Positions 1-9,667 of a DNA stretch of 64,000 nucleotides are shown in pieces. The translations under genes were made by a program, and so were the position numbers. Position 1 is the stretch's first letter; the number at the start of each line of letters is the position of its first letter. The notes beneath the pieces are model-generated. The model made no database searches. It was not told the DNA's origin and worked only from the letters and a program-made list of their open reading frames with translations. Source of the DNA: Herbiconiux sp. A18JL235 (lineage in GTDB: Bacteria; Actinomycetota; Actinomycetes; Actinomycetales; Microbacteriaceae); the NCBI RefSeq assembly GCF_040939305.1, contig NZ_CP162511.1:2170001-2234000 (forward strand), given 5' to 3'.

Positions 1-213
1 GCTGGTCCCGCTCCCGCTGCCGATCCCGCACTCGCTGCCGATCCCGCTCTCGCTGCCGATCCCGCTCTCGCTGCCGATCCCGCTCTCGCTGCCGATCCCG
101 TTGCCGCTGCCGACCCTGGTCCCGCTGCCGATCCCGATCCCGCTCTCGCTGCCGATCCCGCTCTCGCTGCCGATCCCGTTCCCGCTGCCGATCCCGTTCC
201 CGCTGCGGCATCC
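1..213 (+). repeat. 18-bp coding tandem repeat (Ala-Ala-Asp-Pro-Ala-Leu)
   Basis: The unit GCTCTCGCTGCCGATCCC recurs with small changes (CTC to GTT or GCA, or a missing codon pair) across the first 213 bases. It encodes AADPAL/AADPVP and forms a disordered linker. The period is a multiple of three, so copy-number changes keep the frame. Confidence 0.85.
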
Positions 214-609
214 GCTCGCGCTTCGGCTCCCGACCGGTTGTTGCGTGCCCGCGCTGTCGCCGCGGCGGTGGCCGAGCCACGACTGGTGAAAGAGCACGGC
301 GACGCTGTGCGCGCGGTCGGTCTACTCGACGCCTGCACGGCCGTGCTGCTCGGTGTCGCGCCCGAGCGGAGGCGGGCCGACCCGCGATCGGCCGAGACGG
401 CGCGCGTACTCCGGCAGACCCTCGGCTACGCCTTCAGCGTCACCGCGGCCTCCGCCCCTGACGAGACCTTCGCCGCGCTCGAGCGATGGTCGTCGTCGTC
501 AGCGGCCGACGCGCGCTGGATCGTGCGCGAGAACCTTCGCAAGGTGCGCCTCCTGCGTGCCGACCCGCCCCGCGCATCCGCCCTCACCGCCCGCCTCGCA
601 GCCGAGTAG
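1..609 (+). CDS. HEAT/armadillo-like helical protein, C-terminal part (runs off left edge)
   Basis: Frame 1 is open from the first base to TAG at 607-609, so this is the 3' end of a gene that starts outside the window. The first 70 or so residues are a low-complexity linker built from an Ala-Ala-Asp-Pro-Ala-Leu repeat. The last 125 residues are helical, with a DARWIVRENLRKVRLLR segment of the sort seen in actinobacterial HEAT-repeat proteins. No catalytic motif is visible. The function is unknown; a protein-protein interaction role is only inferred from the fold. The stop lies inside a duplicated stretch (see 543-704), so the original C-terminus may have been 33 residues longer. Confidence 0.6.
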   Translation, partial: AGPAPAADPALAADPALAADPALAADPALAADPVAAADPGPAADPDPALAADPALAADPVPAADPVPAAASARASAPDRLLRARAVAAAVAEPRLVKEHGDAVRAVGLLDACTAVLLGVAPERRRADPRSAETARVLRQTLGYAFSVTAASAPDETFAALERWSSSSAADARWIVRENLRKVRLLRADPPRASALTARLAAE

Positions 610-704
610 GCCGCCGCGTCAGCGTCGGCATCAGCGTCGCTGGTGCGCGTCCTCCGCCAAGGACCGCCTCGCGCACGCGCCCTCACCGCCCGCCTCGCAG
701 CCGA
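543..704 (+). repeat. 63-bp direct duplication of the gene end, copies at 543-605 and 642-704
   Basis: The two 63-base copies align without gaps, are offset by 99 bases (33 codons) and are nearly identical over their last 28 bases. The first copy ends in LAAE-stop, the second in LAAD-stop in the same frame. The second copy lies after the TAG and is now non-coding unless that stop is read through. Confidence 0.75.
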
Positions 705-767
705 TTGAGCAGCCGCGCCCACGGACGCGGCGGCGGGGAGCTTGCGTGTTGCCGGGGGAGTCGCGGC

Positions 768-1637
768 TCAGCGCGCGGGCGCAGCGGCCGCGGTGGCGGG
801 TGCCGGCGCCGTCGCAGGGGCGGGAACCTCGGGCCAGCCGCGGCGGGCGGTGAAGGAGGGGTCGCGGGTGGTGCGCATGTAGTCTTCGAAGGAGTCGCAC
901 TGGGCGTCGTGCCACGCGATCTGGGCGGTGTGCAACTCGGCGGCGGTGAGCGCCAGCTCGGTGCCGTGGCGAAGGCCGAGGGCTTGGGCGACGCGGCCTG
1001 CGGCGATGGCGTCGGCGCCGGCGTCGTGGGCGTCGGTGAGATCGACACCGTAGACGGAGGCGGTGACCTCGAGCGTGCGCTTGCCCTTGCGGTAGCGGTC
1101 GACCTGCTTGTCGATGACCAGCGGGTCGATGACGGGGAACGGGCCGACGAGCGGCGCCACGCCGTGACGCACGGCCTCCCGTGCGAGCAGGGTGAGGTCG
1201 TAGGGGGCGTTGTAGATGACGAGCGCGTAGCCGTCTTCGAGCGCTGTGCGCAGCTCGTCGACGATCTCGCCCACCACCTCGGCGGCCGGGCGGCCCTCGG
1301 CGCGCGCCCGCGCCGTGGCGACACCGTGCACCGCGGTCGCCTGAAGCGGGATCTCGACGCCGGGGTCGGCGAGCCAGTCGCGACGCCGGGTGACGACGCC
1401 GCTCGCGTCGAGCCGACTCACGTTCGCTGTGACGACCCGGCTGGTCTCGACGTCGATGCCCGTCGTCTCGAGGTCGAACACGGCGAGCCGCTCGGCCCAC
1501 GAGGGGAGGGGGCTGAGCAGCACCTCGGCCGTCTCGAACAGCGCAGGCTGCAGCACCACGACGGGCGCGGCCTTCGGCTTCGGCGGAGCCTCCGGTTCGG
1601 CCGGGAGGTCGAACAGGGGGACGTCAACGATCTCCAT
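768..1637 (-). CDS. DEDDh-family 3'-5' exonuclease
   Basis: A 289-residue DnaQ-like exonuclease domain. Exo I is FDLETTG at residues 54-60, Exo II is NAPYD at 143-147, and Exo III is HDAGAD with the catalytic His near 204 and Asp near 209. It is expected to remove nucleotides from DNA or RNA 3' ends with two metal ions; a role in repair or proofreading is inferred from the family. The C-terminus is an Ala/Pro-rich tail. I chose ATG at 1637 because CAGACT, a -10-like hexamer, lies six bases upstream, which fits a leaderless transcript. A GTG at 1682 would add 15 residues without a visible ribosome binding site. Confidence 0.85.
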   Translation of the reverse strand: MEIVDVPLFDLPAEPEAPPKPKAAPVVVLQPALFETAEVLLSPLPSWAERLAVFDLETTGIDVETSRVVTANVSRLDASGVVTRRRDWLADPGVEIPLQATAVHGVATARARAEGRPAAEVVGEIVDELRTALEDGYALVIYNAPYDLTLLAREAVRHGVAPLVGPFPVIDPLVIDKQVDRYRKGKRTLEVTASVYGVDLTDAHDAGADAIAAGRVAQALGLRHGTELALTAAELHTAQIAWHDAQCDSFEDYMRTTRDPSFTARRGWPEVPAPATAPAPATAAAAPAR

Positions 1638-1643
1638 CGCGCC

Positions 1644-1649
1644 AGTCTG
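1644..1649 (-). promoter_or_regulatory. -10 box CAGACT, leaderless start of the exonuclease gene
   Basis: CAGACT on the minus strand, then six bases, then ATG at 1637. No clear -35 box. Confidence 0.4.
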
Positions 1650-1746
1650 CCCGACACCACCGTCACCGGCCGTGACCGACACCCGGCACCCGCGGACTTC
1701 TCGACCTCGCCCGTACGCCCATGGAGACGGCGAGCGGCACGCTCGC

Positions 1747-3450
<1,704 letters not shown>

Positions 3451-3532
3451 AGGGGTTCCCTTCGGAAACTCGGAAACGTCGGTCAGCGCGTTCTGACCTC
3501 AACGCTAGTCCTCCCGGCCGTGACCGCCACCG

Positions 3533-3538
3533 TATGCT
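3533..3538 (+). promoter_or_regulatory. -10 box TATGCT, leaderless start of the hydrolase gene
   Basis: TATGCT is followed by seven bases and ATG at 3546. This decides the start against the upstream ATG at 3534, which lies within the -10 box. Confidence 0.5.
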
Positions 3539-3545
3539 GGTCGGG

Positions 3546-4499
3546 ATGACCGTCGCCTCGCCTTACGCCGTCGAACTCGCCCGTCTGCCGGTGACCACGC
3601 GCACCCTCGCCCTCGCCGGGAGCAGCACCCGCGTGTGGGAGTACGGGGCGGCCGGTGCCGACGCCACGGCCAGGGCCGACGCCGACACCGTGCTCGTCGT
3701 GGTGCACGGCTTCCGCGGAGACCACCACGGCCTCGAACCCGTCATCGCGCAGCTCGGCGCCCCCAGGGAGTCCGCAGCCGCCCGGCGCCGCATCGTCGCC
3801 CCCGACCTCCCCGGTTTCGGAGACTCCGGCCCGCTCAGCGCAGGCCACGACGTCGACGGGTACGTCGAGTGGCTCCGGGAGCTCGTCGATCGCGTGCGGG
3901 AGGAGTCGCCGCGCGCTCGCCTGGTCGTCGTCGGCCACTCCTTCGGCTCCATCGTCTCGTCGGCAGCCCTCGCCGGCGGCCTCGAGGTCGACGACGCCGT
4001 GCTCATCAACCCCATCTCGGCCCCCGCCCTGAAGGGCCCCAAAGGCCTCATGACGCGCCTCGCGATCTTCTACTACTGGTTCTCGGCGGCCGTGCCCGAG
4101 AAGCTCGGCTTCGCTCTGCTGCGGAGCGGGCTCGTGGTGCGCATCGTGAGCATCACGATGTCGCGCACGAAAGATCGGCAGCTGCTGCGCTGGATCCACG
4201 ACCAGCACTCCCGCTATTTCTCGGCCTTCGCCAGCCGGGCAGTGGTGCTCGACGCCTTCCGCGGATCGGTGAGCCACGACGTCAGCGAGTATGCGGCACG
4301 GGTCACCGTGCCGACGCTGCTCATCGCCGCCGACGACGACGACATCACCCCGCTCGCCGCCCAGTACGAGGTGGAGCGCGCCATGCCCGACGCCCGCCTC
4401 GTGGTGCTCGAGAACGTCGGCCACCTGATCCACTACGAACGCCCGGTCGAGGCCGCCGATGCGATCGAGGCCTTCCTCGCCGAAGAGCGCCCGGCATGA
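3546..4499 (+). CDS. alpha/beta hydrolase
   Basis: 317 residues with the alpha/beta-hydrolase fold. The oxyanion strand is VVVHGFRG near residue 55, the nucleophile elbow is GHSFGS near residue 135, and the acid and His are in the DDDDITPL and NVGHLIHYE segments near the C-terminus. The substrate is not evident. The stop overlaps the start of the next gene (ATGA at 4496-4499), so hydrolase and glycosyltransferase are probably translated together. Confidence 0.85.
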   Translation: MTVASPYAVELARLPVTTRTLALAGSSTRVWEYGAAGADATARADADTVLVVVHGFRGDHHGLEPVIAQLGAPRESAAARRRIVAPDLPGFGDSGPLSAGHDVDGYVEWLRELVDRVREESPRARLVVVGHSFGSIVSSAALAGGLEVDDAVLINPISAPALKGPKGLMTRLAIFYYWFSAAVPEKLGFALLRSGLVVRIVSITMSRTKDRQLLRWIHDQHSRYFSAFASRAVVLDAFRGSVSHDVSEYAARVTVPTLLIAADDDDITPLAAQYEVERAMPDARLVVLENVGHLIHYERPVEAADAIEAFLAEERPA

Positions 4500-5617
4500 G
4501 ACTCGCCTTCGACTGCCGCTACACCCGCATCGGCCGGCACGACGGCATCAGCCGGTACACCGCCGGGGTGGTGACCGCCCTCGCCGAGCTGCAGCGCGGA
4601 TCCACGGCCCCGTTCGAGCTGACCATGATCATCAGCGACGAGCGGCAGCTCGAGATGCTGCCCGAGCTGCCCTGGGTGAAGGTGTCGGGCCCGACCAGCG
4701 TGCTCGAGCCGCTGGTGGCCCTGCAGGTGAACCGCGCCGCGGCCCCCGATGCCGTCATCAGCCCGATGCAGACGATGGGCACGCTCGGCCGTCGCTACCG
4801 CCTGGCGCTCACCGTGCACGACCTCATCTACTACTCCAACCCCACGCCTCCGCACGACCTGCCTGCCTTCGTGCGCATCCTGTGGCGGCTCTACCACAAG
4901 GCCTGGTGGCCCCAGAGGATGCTGCTCAACAGGGCGGATGCGGTGGTCACCGTCTCGCACACCACCGAGGCCCTCATCGAGAGCCACCACCTCACCACAC
5001 GGCCCGTCGTGGTGGCGCGGAACGCCGCCGAGCTCCCCGGCCGCGCCGTCGCCGCCGCGGCCGCCACCGGCGCCGAGACCCGCGCCGCCTCGAAGACGCT
5101 GCTCTACATGGGCTCGTTCATGCCCTACAAGAACGTCGAGACGCTCGTGCGCGCCGTCGGCGAGCTGCCGGGCTTCGAGCTGCACCTGCTCAGCCGGGCG
5201 ACGGATGCCGACAAGACCCGTCTGCGGGCGATCGACCCCTCGGCACGCCTGGTCTTCCACGACGGGGTGAGCGACGAGGAATACCACGAGCTGCTGCAGC
5301 GGGCCACGGCACTCGTGACGGCCTCGCTCGACGAGGGGTTCGGCATCCCCCTGGTGGAGTCGATGGGGTTCGGTACGCCGGTGGTGGTGAGTGAGATCCC
5401 GGTGTTCCACGAGATCGGGCAGGACGCTGCCCTGTACGCACCGCCCCGCGACCCCGCCGCGTTCGCGCGGCAGATCGCCCGCCTCGAAGATCCGGAGGAG
5501 TGGCGTCGCCGGTCGCTCGCCTCGCGGCAGGTCGCCGAAGGCTTCAGCTGGGAAGCGTCAGCTCGAGCGCTAGCGGAGCTCGTGAGCGGATGGACGGGTC
5601 GAGCGCCACGCCGTTGA
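4496..5617 (+). CDS. GT4-family glycosyltransferase (GT-B fold)
   Basis: 373 residues. The C-terminal half carries the GT-B signature: YMGSFMPYKNVE near 202, and DEGFGIPLVESMGFGTPVV near 280, with the EX7E-like nucleotide-sugar binding motif. The N-terminus (DCRYTRIGRHDGISRYT) resembles actinobacterial mannosyl/glucosyl-transferases acting on lipids or surface glycans. Donor and acceptor cannot be told from the sequence. The start overlaps the hydrolase stop by four bases. The 3' end overlaps the convergent phosphatase gene by 74 bases. Confidence 0.87.
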   Translation: MRLAFDCRYTRIGRHDGISRYTAGVVTALAELQRGSTAPFELTMIISDERQLEMLPELPWVKVSGPTSVLEPLVALQVNRAAAPDAVISPMQTMGTLGRRYRLALTVHDLIYYSNPTPPHDLPAFVRILWRLYHKAWWPQRMLLNRADAVVTVSHTTEALIESHHLTTRPVVVARNAAELPGRAVAAAAATGAETRAASKTLLYMGSFMPYKNVETLVRAVGELPGFELHLLSRATDADKTRLRAIDPSARLVFHDGVSDEEYHELLQRATALVTASLDEGFGIPLVESMGFGTPVVVSEIPVFHEIGQDAALYAPPRDPAAFARQIARLEDPEEWRRRSLASRQVAEGFSWEASARALAELVSGWTGRAPRR

Positions 5618-6170
5618 ACTCGGCCAGCGAGAGATGCCCGTCGTCGAGCACGAAGTCGTGGGCCGAGCCGTTGGCGATGAGCTGACCCTGCTCGGGGAGA
5701 GCCTTCTCGGTGATGTAGCGCACGAGCGAGCCGATCACGCCGCCGTGGGAGACCACGATGAGCGCCTGGCCGGGGTGCTCCTCCGCGAGCATCTCGAGCG
5801 CGGGAAGCACGCGCCGCACGACGGCGGTGCGCGACTCGCGGCCGGGCACCGGGGCCGTGGGGTCGGGGAAGCGGGCGCGGATCTCCTCGGCGTTCAAGCC
5901 CTCGACCTCGCCGTAGCTGCGCTCCGCCAGGGCGGCGACGATCTCGGGTTCGCCGAGTCCGGCGATGCCGGCGATGATCTCGGCGGTCTCCTTGGCGCGC
6001 GACAAAGGGCTCGCGACGATGCCGTCCCACTGCCGCTCGGCGAGCACCGCACCGGTCTCCCTGGCCTGCTCGCGCCCGGTCTCGTTGAGGGGTACGTCGG
6101 TGGCACCCTGAATGCGCTTGTCGAAGTTCCAGTCGGTCTGGCCGTGCCGCACGAAGGTGAAGGTAGTCAT
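5544..6170 (-). CDS. histidine phosphatase family protein (phosphoglycerate-mutase-like)
   Basis: 208 residues. The catalytic phosphohistidine motif RHGQTDWN is at residues 7-14, and the second catalytic His is in VVSHGGVIGSLVR near residue 145. A metal-independent small-molecule phosphatase; the substrate is unknown. A -10 box TAGGAT lies seven bases before ATG 6170, so I use this start rather than the ATG at 6179, which would fall inside the box. The 3' end runs 74 bases into the convergent glycosyltransferase gene. Confidence 0.85.
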   Translation of the reverse strand: MTTFTFVRHGQTDWNFDKRIQGATDVPLNETGREQARETGAVLAERQWDGIVASPLSRAKETAEIIAGIAGLGEPEIVAALAERSYGEVEGLNAEEIRARFPDPTAPVPGRESRTAVVRRVLPALEMLAEEHPGQALIVVSHGGVIGSLVRYITEKALPEQGQLIANGSAHDFVLDDGHLSLAEFNGVALDPSIRSRAPLALELTLPS

Positions 6171-6177
6171 CGCGTCC

Positions 6178-6183
6178 ATCCTA
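6178..6183 (-). promoter_or_regulatory. -10 box TAGGAT, leaderless start of the phosphatase gene
   Basis: TAGGAT on the minus strand, seven bases before ATG 6170. Confidence 0.5.
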
Positions 6184-6210
6184 GGCGGAGCCCCACCCAG
6201 CAGCCGGGGC

Positions 6211-7089
6211 TCAGCCGAGCAGGGCGGGGGCGAGCGCGGTGAGGGTCTCGGCGACGCCGCCGTCGATCTTGAGGGTCGCGCGCCCGTCGCCCTTCGTGAC
6301 GCCGCGGTTCACGATGACGATGGGGAGCCGCCGCCGGCGGGCCTGCTCGAGCAGCCTGATGCCGGAGTTCACGACGAGCGACGAGCCCGCGATGACCATC
6401 GCGTCGGCCGCGGCGACCATCGCCGAGGCCTCGGCGAACTTCTCGGTGGGCACGAACTCGCCGAAGAACACCACGTCGGGCTTCAGCACCCCTCCGCACA
6501 CCGTGCAGGAGGGCACCACGAACGACTCGTACTCGGCGACCGCGGCATCGCCGTCGGGGGCCATGCGCACGAGCGCGGGCTCGGTGACGCCGGGGTTGGC
6601 GTCGGTGATGGCCTGCGCGATGCCGGCGCGGGCGTAGCTCTGGCCGCAGCGCAGGCACACCACCCTGTCCATCGAGCCGTGTAGGTCGACGAGGTGCCTG
6701 GTGCCCGCCCGGGTGTGCAGGCCGTCGACGTTCTGGGTGATGACGCCGTTCACCACGCCGGCCGCCTCGAGCTCGGCGATGAGCAGGTGGGTCGTGTTCG
6801 GCCGTGCGGCGTCGAACATGCGCCAGCCGAGGTGGCTTCCCGCCCAGTACCGCTTGCGGAAGCTCTCGCTGGAGAGGAACTGGTCGAAGGTCATCGGGTT
6901 GCGCACGGGTGCGCCCTCGCCCCGGTAGTCGGGGATGCCGGAGTCGGTGCTCACCCCGGCTCCGGTGAGCATGACGACGCGTCTGCCCCCGAGGATCTCC
7001 GCCGCCCTCTCGACCCCGGTGGGGGCCGACCCCTGGGCGGAGGCAGCCTCCTCAGACTCATCGGGCAGTGAGGACACGATCGGGACCAT
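6211..7089 (-). CDS. Sir2-family NAD-dependent protein deacylase
   Basis: 292 residues. NAD binding is shown by GAGVSTDSGIPDYRG near residue 43 and TQNVDGLH near 118, with the catalytic His in LHGS. The Zn site has two Cys pairs (CLRC and CTVC). It removes acyl groups from lysines, releasing nicotinamide and O-acyl-ADP-ribose. The start follows repeated GGAGG at 7093-7103; ATG at 7089 gives workable spacing, while the GTG at 7092 is too close. Confidence 0.9.
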   Translation of the reverse strand: MVPIVSSLPDESEEAASAQGSAPTGVERAAEILGGRRVVMLTGAGVSTDSGIPDYRGEGAPVRNPMTFDQFLSSESFRKRYWAGSHLGWRMFDAARPNTTHLLIAELEAAGVVNGVITQNVDGLHTRAGTRHLVDLHGSMDRVVCLRCGQSYARAGIAQAITDANPGVTEPALVRMAPDGDAAVAEYESFVVPSCTVCGGVLKPDVVFFGEFVPTEKFAEASAMVAAADAMVIAGSSLVVNSGIRLLEQARRRRLPIVIVNRGVTKGDGRATLKIDGGVAETLTALAPALLG

Positions 7090-7206
7090 CACACCTCCTC
7101 CTCGGCCGGATGCACCGGCCCGCTACGAGTCTAGGGCGCGAAGTTTTCGGGATTGTCACAGCGCTGGCAGAGTGGGGGTGAACTGCTCGCCAAGCGAAAG
7201 CGCACC

Positions 7207-8022
7207 GTGCCCGTCATCTCCATCGACTCCCTCGAGCATCCGCTGCTCGCCGACTACGCCGACCTCACCGACGTGGCGCTGCGTCGCAAGCTCGAGCCCG
7301 CCGGCGGCCTCTACCTCGCCGAGTCGAGCAAGGTGATCGAGCGCGCCGTGGCGGCGGGCCACCAGCCCCGCTCCGTGCTGCTGCAGGAGAAGTGGCTGCC
7401 GTCGCTGGCCTGGGTGGGGGAGCGCTTCCCCGAGGTGCCCGTGTTCGTCGCCGACGACGCGCTGCTCGAGCGTCTCACCGGCTTCGCGATGCACCGCGGA
7501 GCGCTGGCGTCGATGCACCGGCCTGCGCTGCCCGACCCGCGGGAACTGCTCGCCGGAGCGCGCACCGTGGTGGTGCTCGACGACATCGTCGACCACACCA
7601 ACGTGGGTGCCGCGTTCCGCTCGGCCGCCGGTCTCGGTGCCGACGCGGTGCTCATCAGCCCGCGCTGCGCCGATCCGCTCTACCGCCGGAGCGTGAGGGT
7701 GAGCATGGGCACGGTGCTGCAGGTGCCGTGGACGAGACTCCCGGAGTGGAAGGATGCGGGGCCGCTGCTGCACGACGCGGGGTTCACGATCGCCGCGCTC
7801 GCGCTCGGCGACGACTCCGTCACGCTGCAGGAGTTCGCGGCGTCGGCACCCGAGAAGATCGCCGTCGTGATGGGCTCGGAGGGCGACGGGCTGGGGTGGC
7901 GGGCGCTGGCGGCAGCCGACGTGAAGGTCGAGATCCCGATGCTGCACGGAGTCGACTCGCTGAACGTCGCTGCGGCATCCGCCGTGGCGCTCTACGCACT
8001 TCTCACGGCGGAGCGCCGCTGA
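7207..8022 (+). CDS. TrmH/SpoU-type (SPOUT) RNA 2'-O-methyltransferase
   Basis: 271 residues. An N-terminal substrate-binding region is followed by the SPOUT domain with its three motifs: DDIVDHTNVGAAFRSA (motif 1), VMGSEGDGLGWRAL (motif 2) and IPMLHGVDSLNVAAASAVAL (motif 3, the knotted SAM site). It methylates a ribose in rRNA or tRNA; the target is not evident. The only upstream alternative start is a TTG at 7153 with no better ribosome binding site, so GTG 7207 is preferred with moderate certainty. Confidence 0.87.
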   Translation: MPVISIDSLEHPLLADYADLTDVALRRKLEPAGGLYLAESSKVIERAVAAGHQPRSVLLQEKWLPSLAWVGERFPEVPVFVADDALLERLTGFAMHRGALASMHRPALPDPRELLAGARTVVVLDDIVDHTNVGAAFRSAAGLGADAVLISPRCADPLYRRSVRVSMGTVLQVPWTRLPEWKDAGPLLHDAGFTIAALALGDDSVTLQEFAASAPEKIAVVMGSEGDGLGWRALAAADVKVEIPMLHGVDSLNVAAASAVALYALLTAERR

Positions 8023-8026
8023 GCAC

Positions 8027-8032
8027 TAGGCT
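8027..8032 (+). promoter_or_regulatory. -10 box TAGGCT of the permease gene (with leader)
   Basis: TAGGCT lies 29 bases before ATG 8062. The leader carries GGGAGGA at 8050-8056, so this gene is leadered, unlike many of its neighbours. Confidence 0.4.
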
Positions 8033-8061
8033 TCCCCTACCGTTCCGAGGGAGGACCGCCC

Positions 8062-9627
8062 ATGACCGACAAGAGCGCCGCCGCATCCGCTGCATCCGCG
8101 TCGCCGCCCACCGGCGGCAAGGGGCTCGCGACCGGCACCCTCGGGCTCTTCGGCTCCACCGTCATCGGGCTCGCCTCGACCGCACCGGTCTACTCGCTCG
8201 CGGCGACGGTCGGCTTCGTGGTGCTCGCCGTCGGGGCGCAGGCGCCGATCGCCATGATCCTCGCGTTCATCCCGATGTTCCTCACCGCCTACGCCTACCG
8301 CGAGCTCAACCGAGCCGTGCCCGACTGCGGCACCGCGTTCACCTGGGTGACGAAGGCGTTCGGGCCGTGGACGGGGTGGCTGGCCGGCTGGGGCGTGGCG
8401 GTGGCCGGCATCATCGTGCTGGCGAACCTCGCGCAGATCGGCAGCAAGTACCTGTGGCTGCTCACGAACAACCCCGACCTCTACGACAACGTGCCTCTGG
8501 TGACCGCCACGGGCGTCGTCTTCATCGGCGTGATGACCTTCGTGAGCGTGCGGGGTCTCGAGATCGGCGAGCGGCTGCAGAACGTGCTGCTCGCCATCCA
8601 GTACCTCGCGCTGGCACTGTTCGTCGTGTTCGCGCTCTGGAACGTGTTCGCCGGCACCGCCCCCGCGGGTTCCACGACACCGCAGCTCGACTGGTTCAAC
8701 CCGTTCGCCTTCACCTCGCTCTCGGGCTTCACCGAGGCGATCCTCCTGTGCCTGTTCATCTACTGGGGGTGGGACACCTGCCTCGCCCTCAACGAGGAGA
8801 CCAAAGACCCGCAGCGCACCCCGGGTCGCGCCGCGGTGCTGTCGACGGTCATCCTGCTGGTCACCTACGTCTCGGTCACCGTCGCCGCCATGGCGTTCGC
8901 GGGCCTCGGCGACTCGGGAATCGGGCTCGGCAACGAGGGCAACGCCGAAGACGTGTTCTTCGCTCTCAAAGACGCCGTGTTCGGGCCCTGGGCCTGGCTG
9001 CTCGTCATCGCCGTGTGCGTCTCGGCCATCTCGTCGACCCAGACCACGATCCTCCCCACCGCCCGCGGCACGCTCGCCATGGCCACCTACCGGGCTCTTC
9101 CCGAGGCCTTCGGCCGCATCAACCCGAAGTTCCACACCCCGCGCTTCGCGACGATCTTCATGAGCGTGGTGGCTGTCGCCTTCTACGTGGGCATGACGAT
9201 CGTGAGCGAGAACGTCCTCGCCGACACGATCCTCTCGATCGGGCTCGCCATCGCGTTCTACTACTCGCTCACGAGCTTCGCCTGCGTCTGGTTCTTCCGG
9301 CGGGAGATCTTCACGTCGGCGCGCAACTTCCTCTTCAAGGGTCTGTTCCCGCTCCTCGGCGGGCTCATGCTCACGGCGGCGTTCATCCAGTCGGCGATCG
9401 ACATGTACGACCCGGAGTACGGCTACACCGTCATCTTCGGCATCGGCGGCGTGTTCGTGATCGGAATCGGTTCGCTCGCCCTCGGTGCCGTGCTGATGGT
9501 GATCTGGGCGTTCTTCCCCCGGGCCAAGGCCTTCTTCAGGGGCGAGAGCCTCAACCGCGACACCGAGGTGCTCGTGCCCGAAGACGACCACCCCGTGCCC
9601 TACTCGGTCGACGGCGGGCGCATGTAG
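8062..9627 (+). CDS. APC-family amino acid permease
   Basis: 521 residues with about twelve hydrophobic segments. The first helix has the broken GSTVIGLASTAPVYSLA pattern typical of APC transporters. The 8th region carries an ISSTQTTILPTARG loop seen in amino acid/GABA-type permeases. A secondary transporter in the cytoplasmic membrane; the substrate is unknown. The C-terminal 30 residues are cytosolic and acidic. Strong ribosome binding site GGGAGGA. Confidence 0.87.
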   Translation: MTDKSAAASAASASPPTGGKGLATGTLGLFGSTVIGLASTAPVYSLAATVGFVVLAVGAQAPIAMILAFIPMFLTAYAYRELNRAVPDCGTAFTWVTKAFGPWTGWLAGWGVAVAGIIVLANLAQIGSKYLWLLTNNPDLYDNVPLVTATGVVFIGVMTFVSVRGLEIGERLQNVLLAIQYLALALFVVFALWNVFAGTAPAGSTTPQLDWFNPFAFTSLSGFTEAILLCLFIYWGWDTCLALNEETKDPQRTPGRAAVLSTVILLVTYVSVTVAAMAFAGLGDSGIGLGNEGNAEDVFFALKDAVFGPWAWLLVIAVCVSAISSTQTTILPTARGTLAMATYRALPEAFGRINPKFHTPRFATIFMSVVAVAFYVGMTIVSENVLADTILSIGLAIAFYYSLTSFACVWFFRREIFTSARNFLFKGLFPLLGGLMLTAAFIQSAIDMYDPEYGYTVIFGIGGVFVIGIGSLALGAVLMVIWAFFPRAKAFFRGESLNRDTEVLVPEDDHPVPYSVDGGRM

Positions 9628-9655
9628 CGTCGGGGAGCCTCCCGGAACGCCGCCC

Positions 9656-9661
9656 TAGGAT
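9656..9661 (+). promoter_or_regulatory. -10 box TAGGAT, leaderless start of the carboxypeptidase gene
   Basis: TAGGAT, six bases, then GTG at 9668. Confidence 0.5.
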
Positions 9662-9667
9662 GGGCGG

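Noticed and set aside
101..289. Pro/Leu-rich frame over the repeat
   Set aside because: It is the second frame of the 18-base repeat; frame 1 carries the real protein through to the helical domain.
8026..9591. 521-residue frame antisense to the APC permease
   Set aside because: Low-complexity shadow; the permease is membrane-typical and has a clear start.
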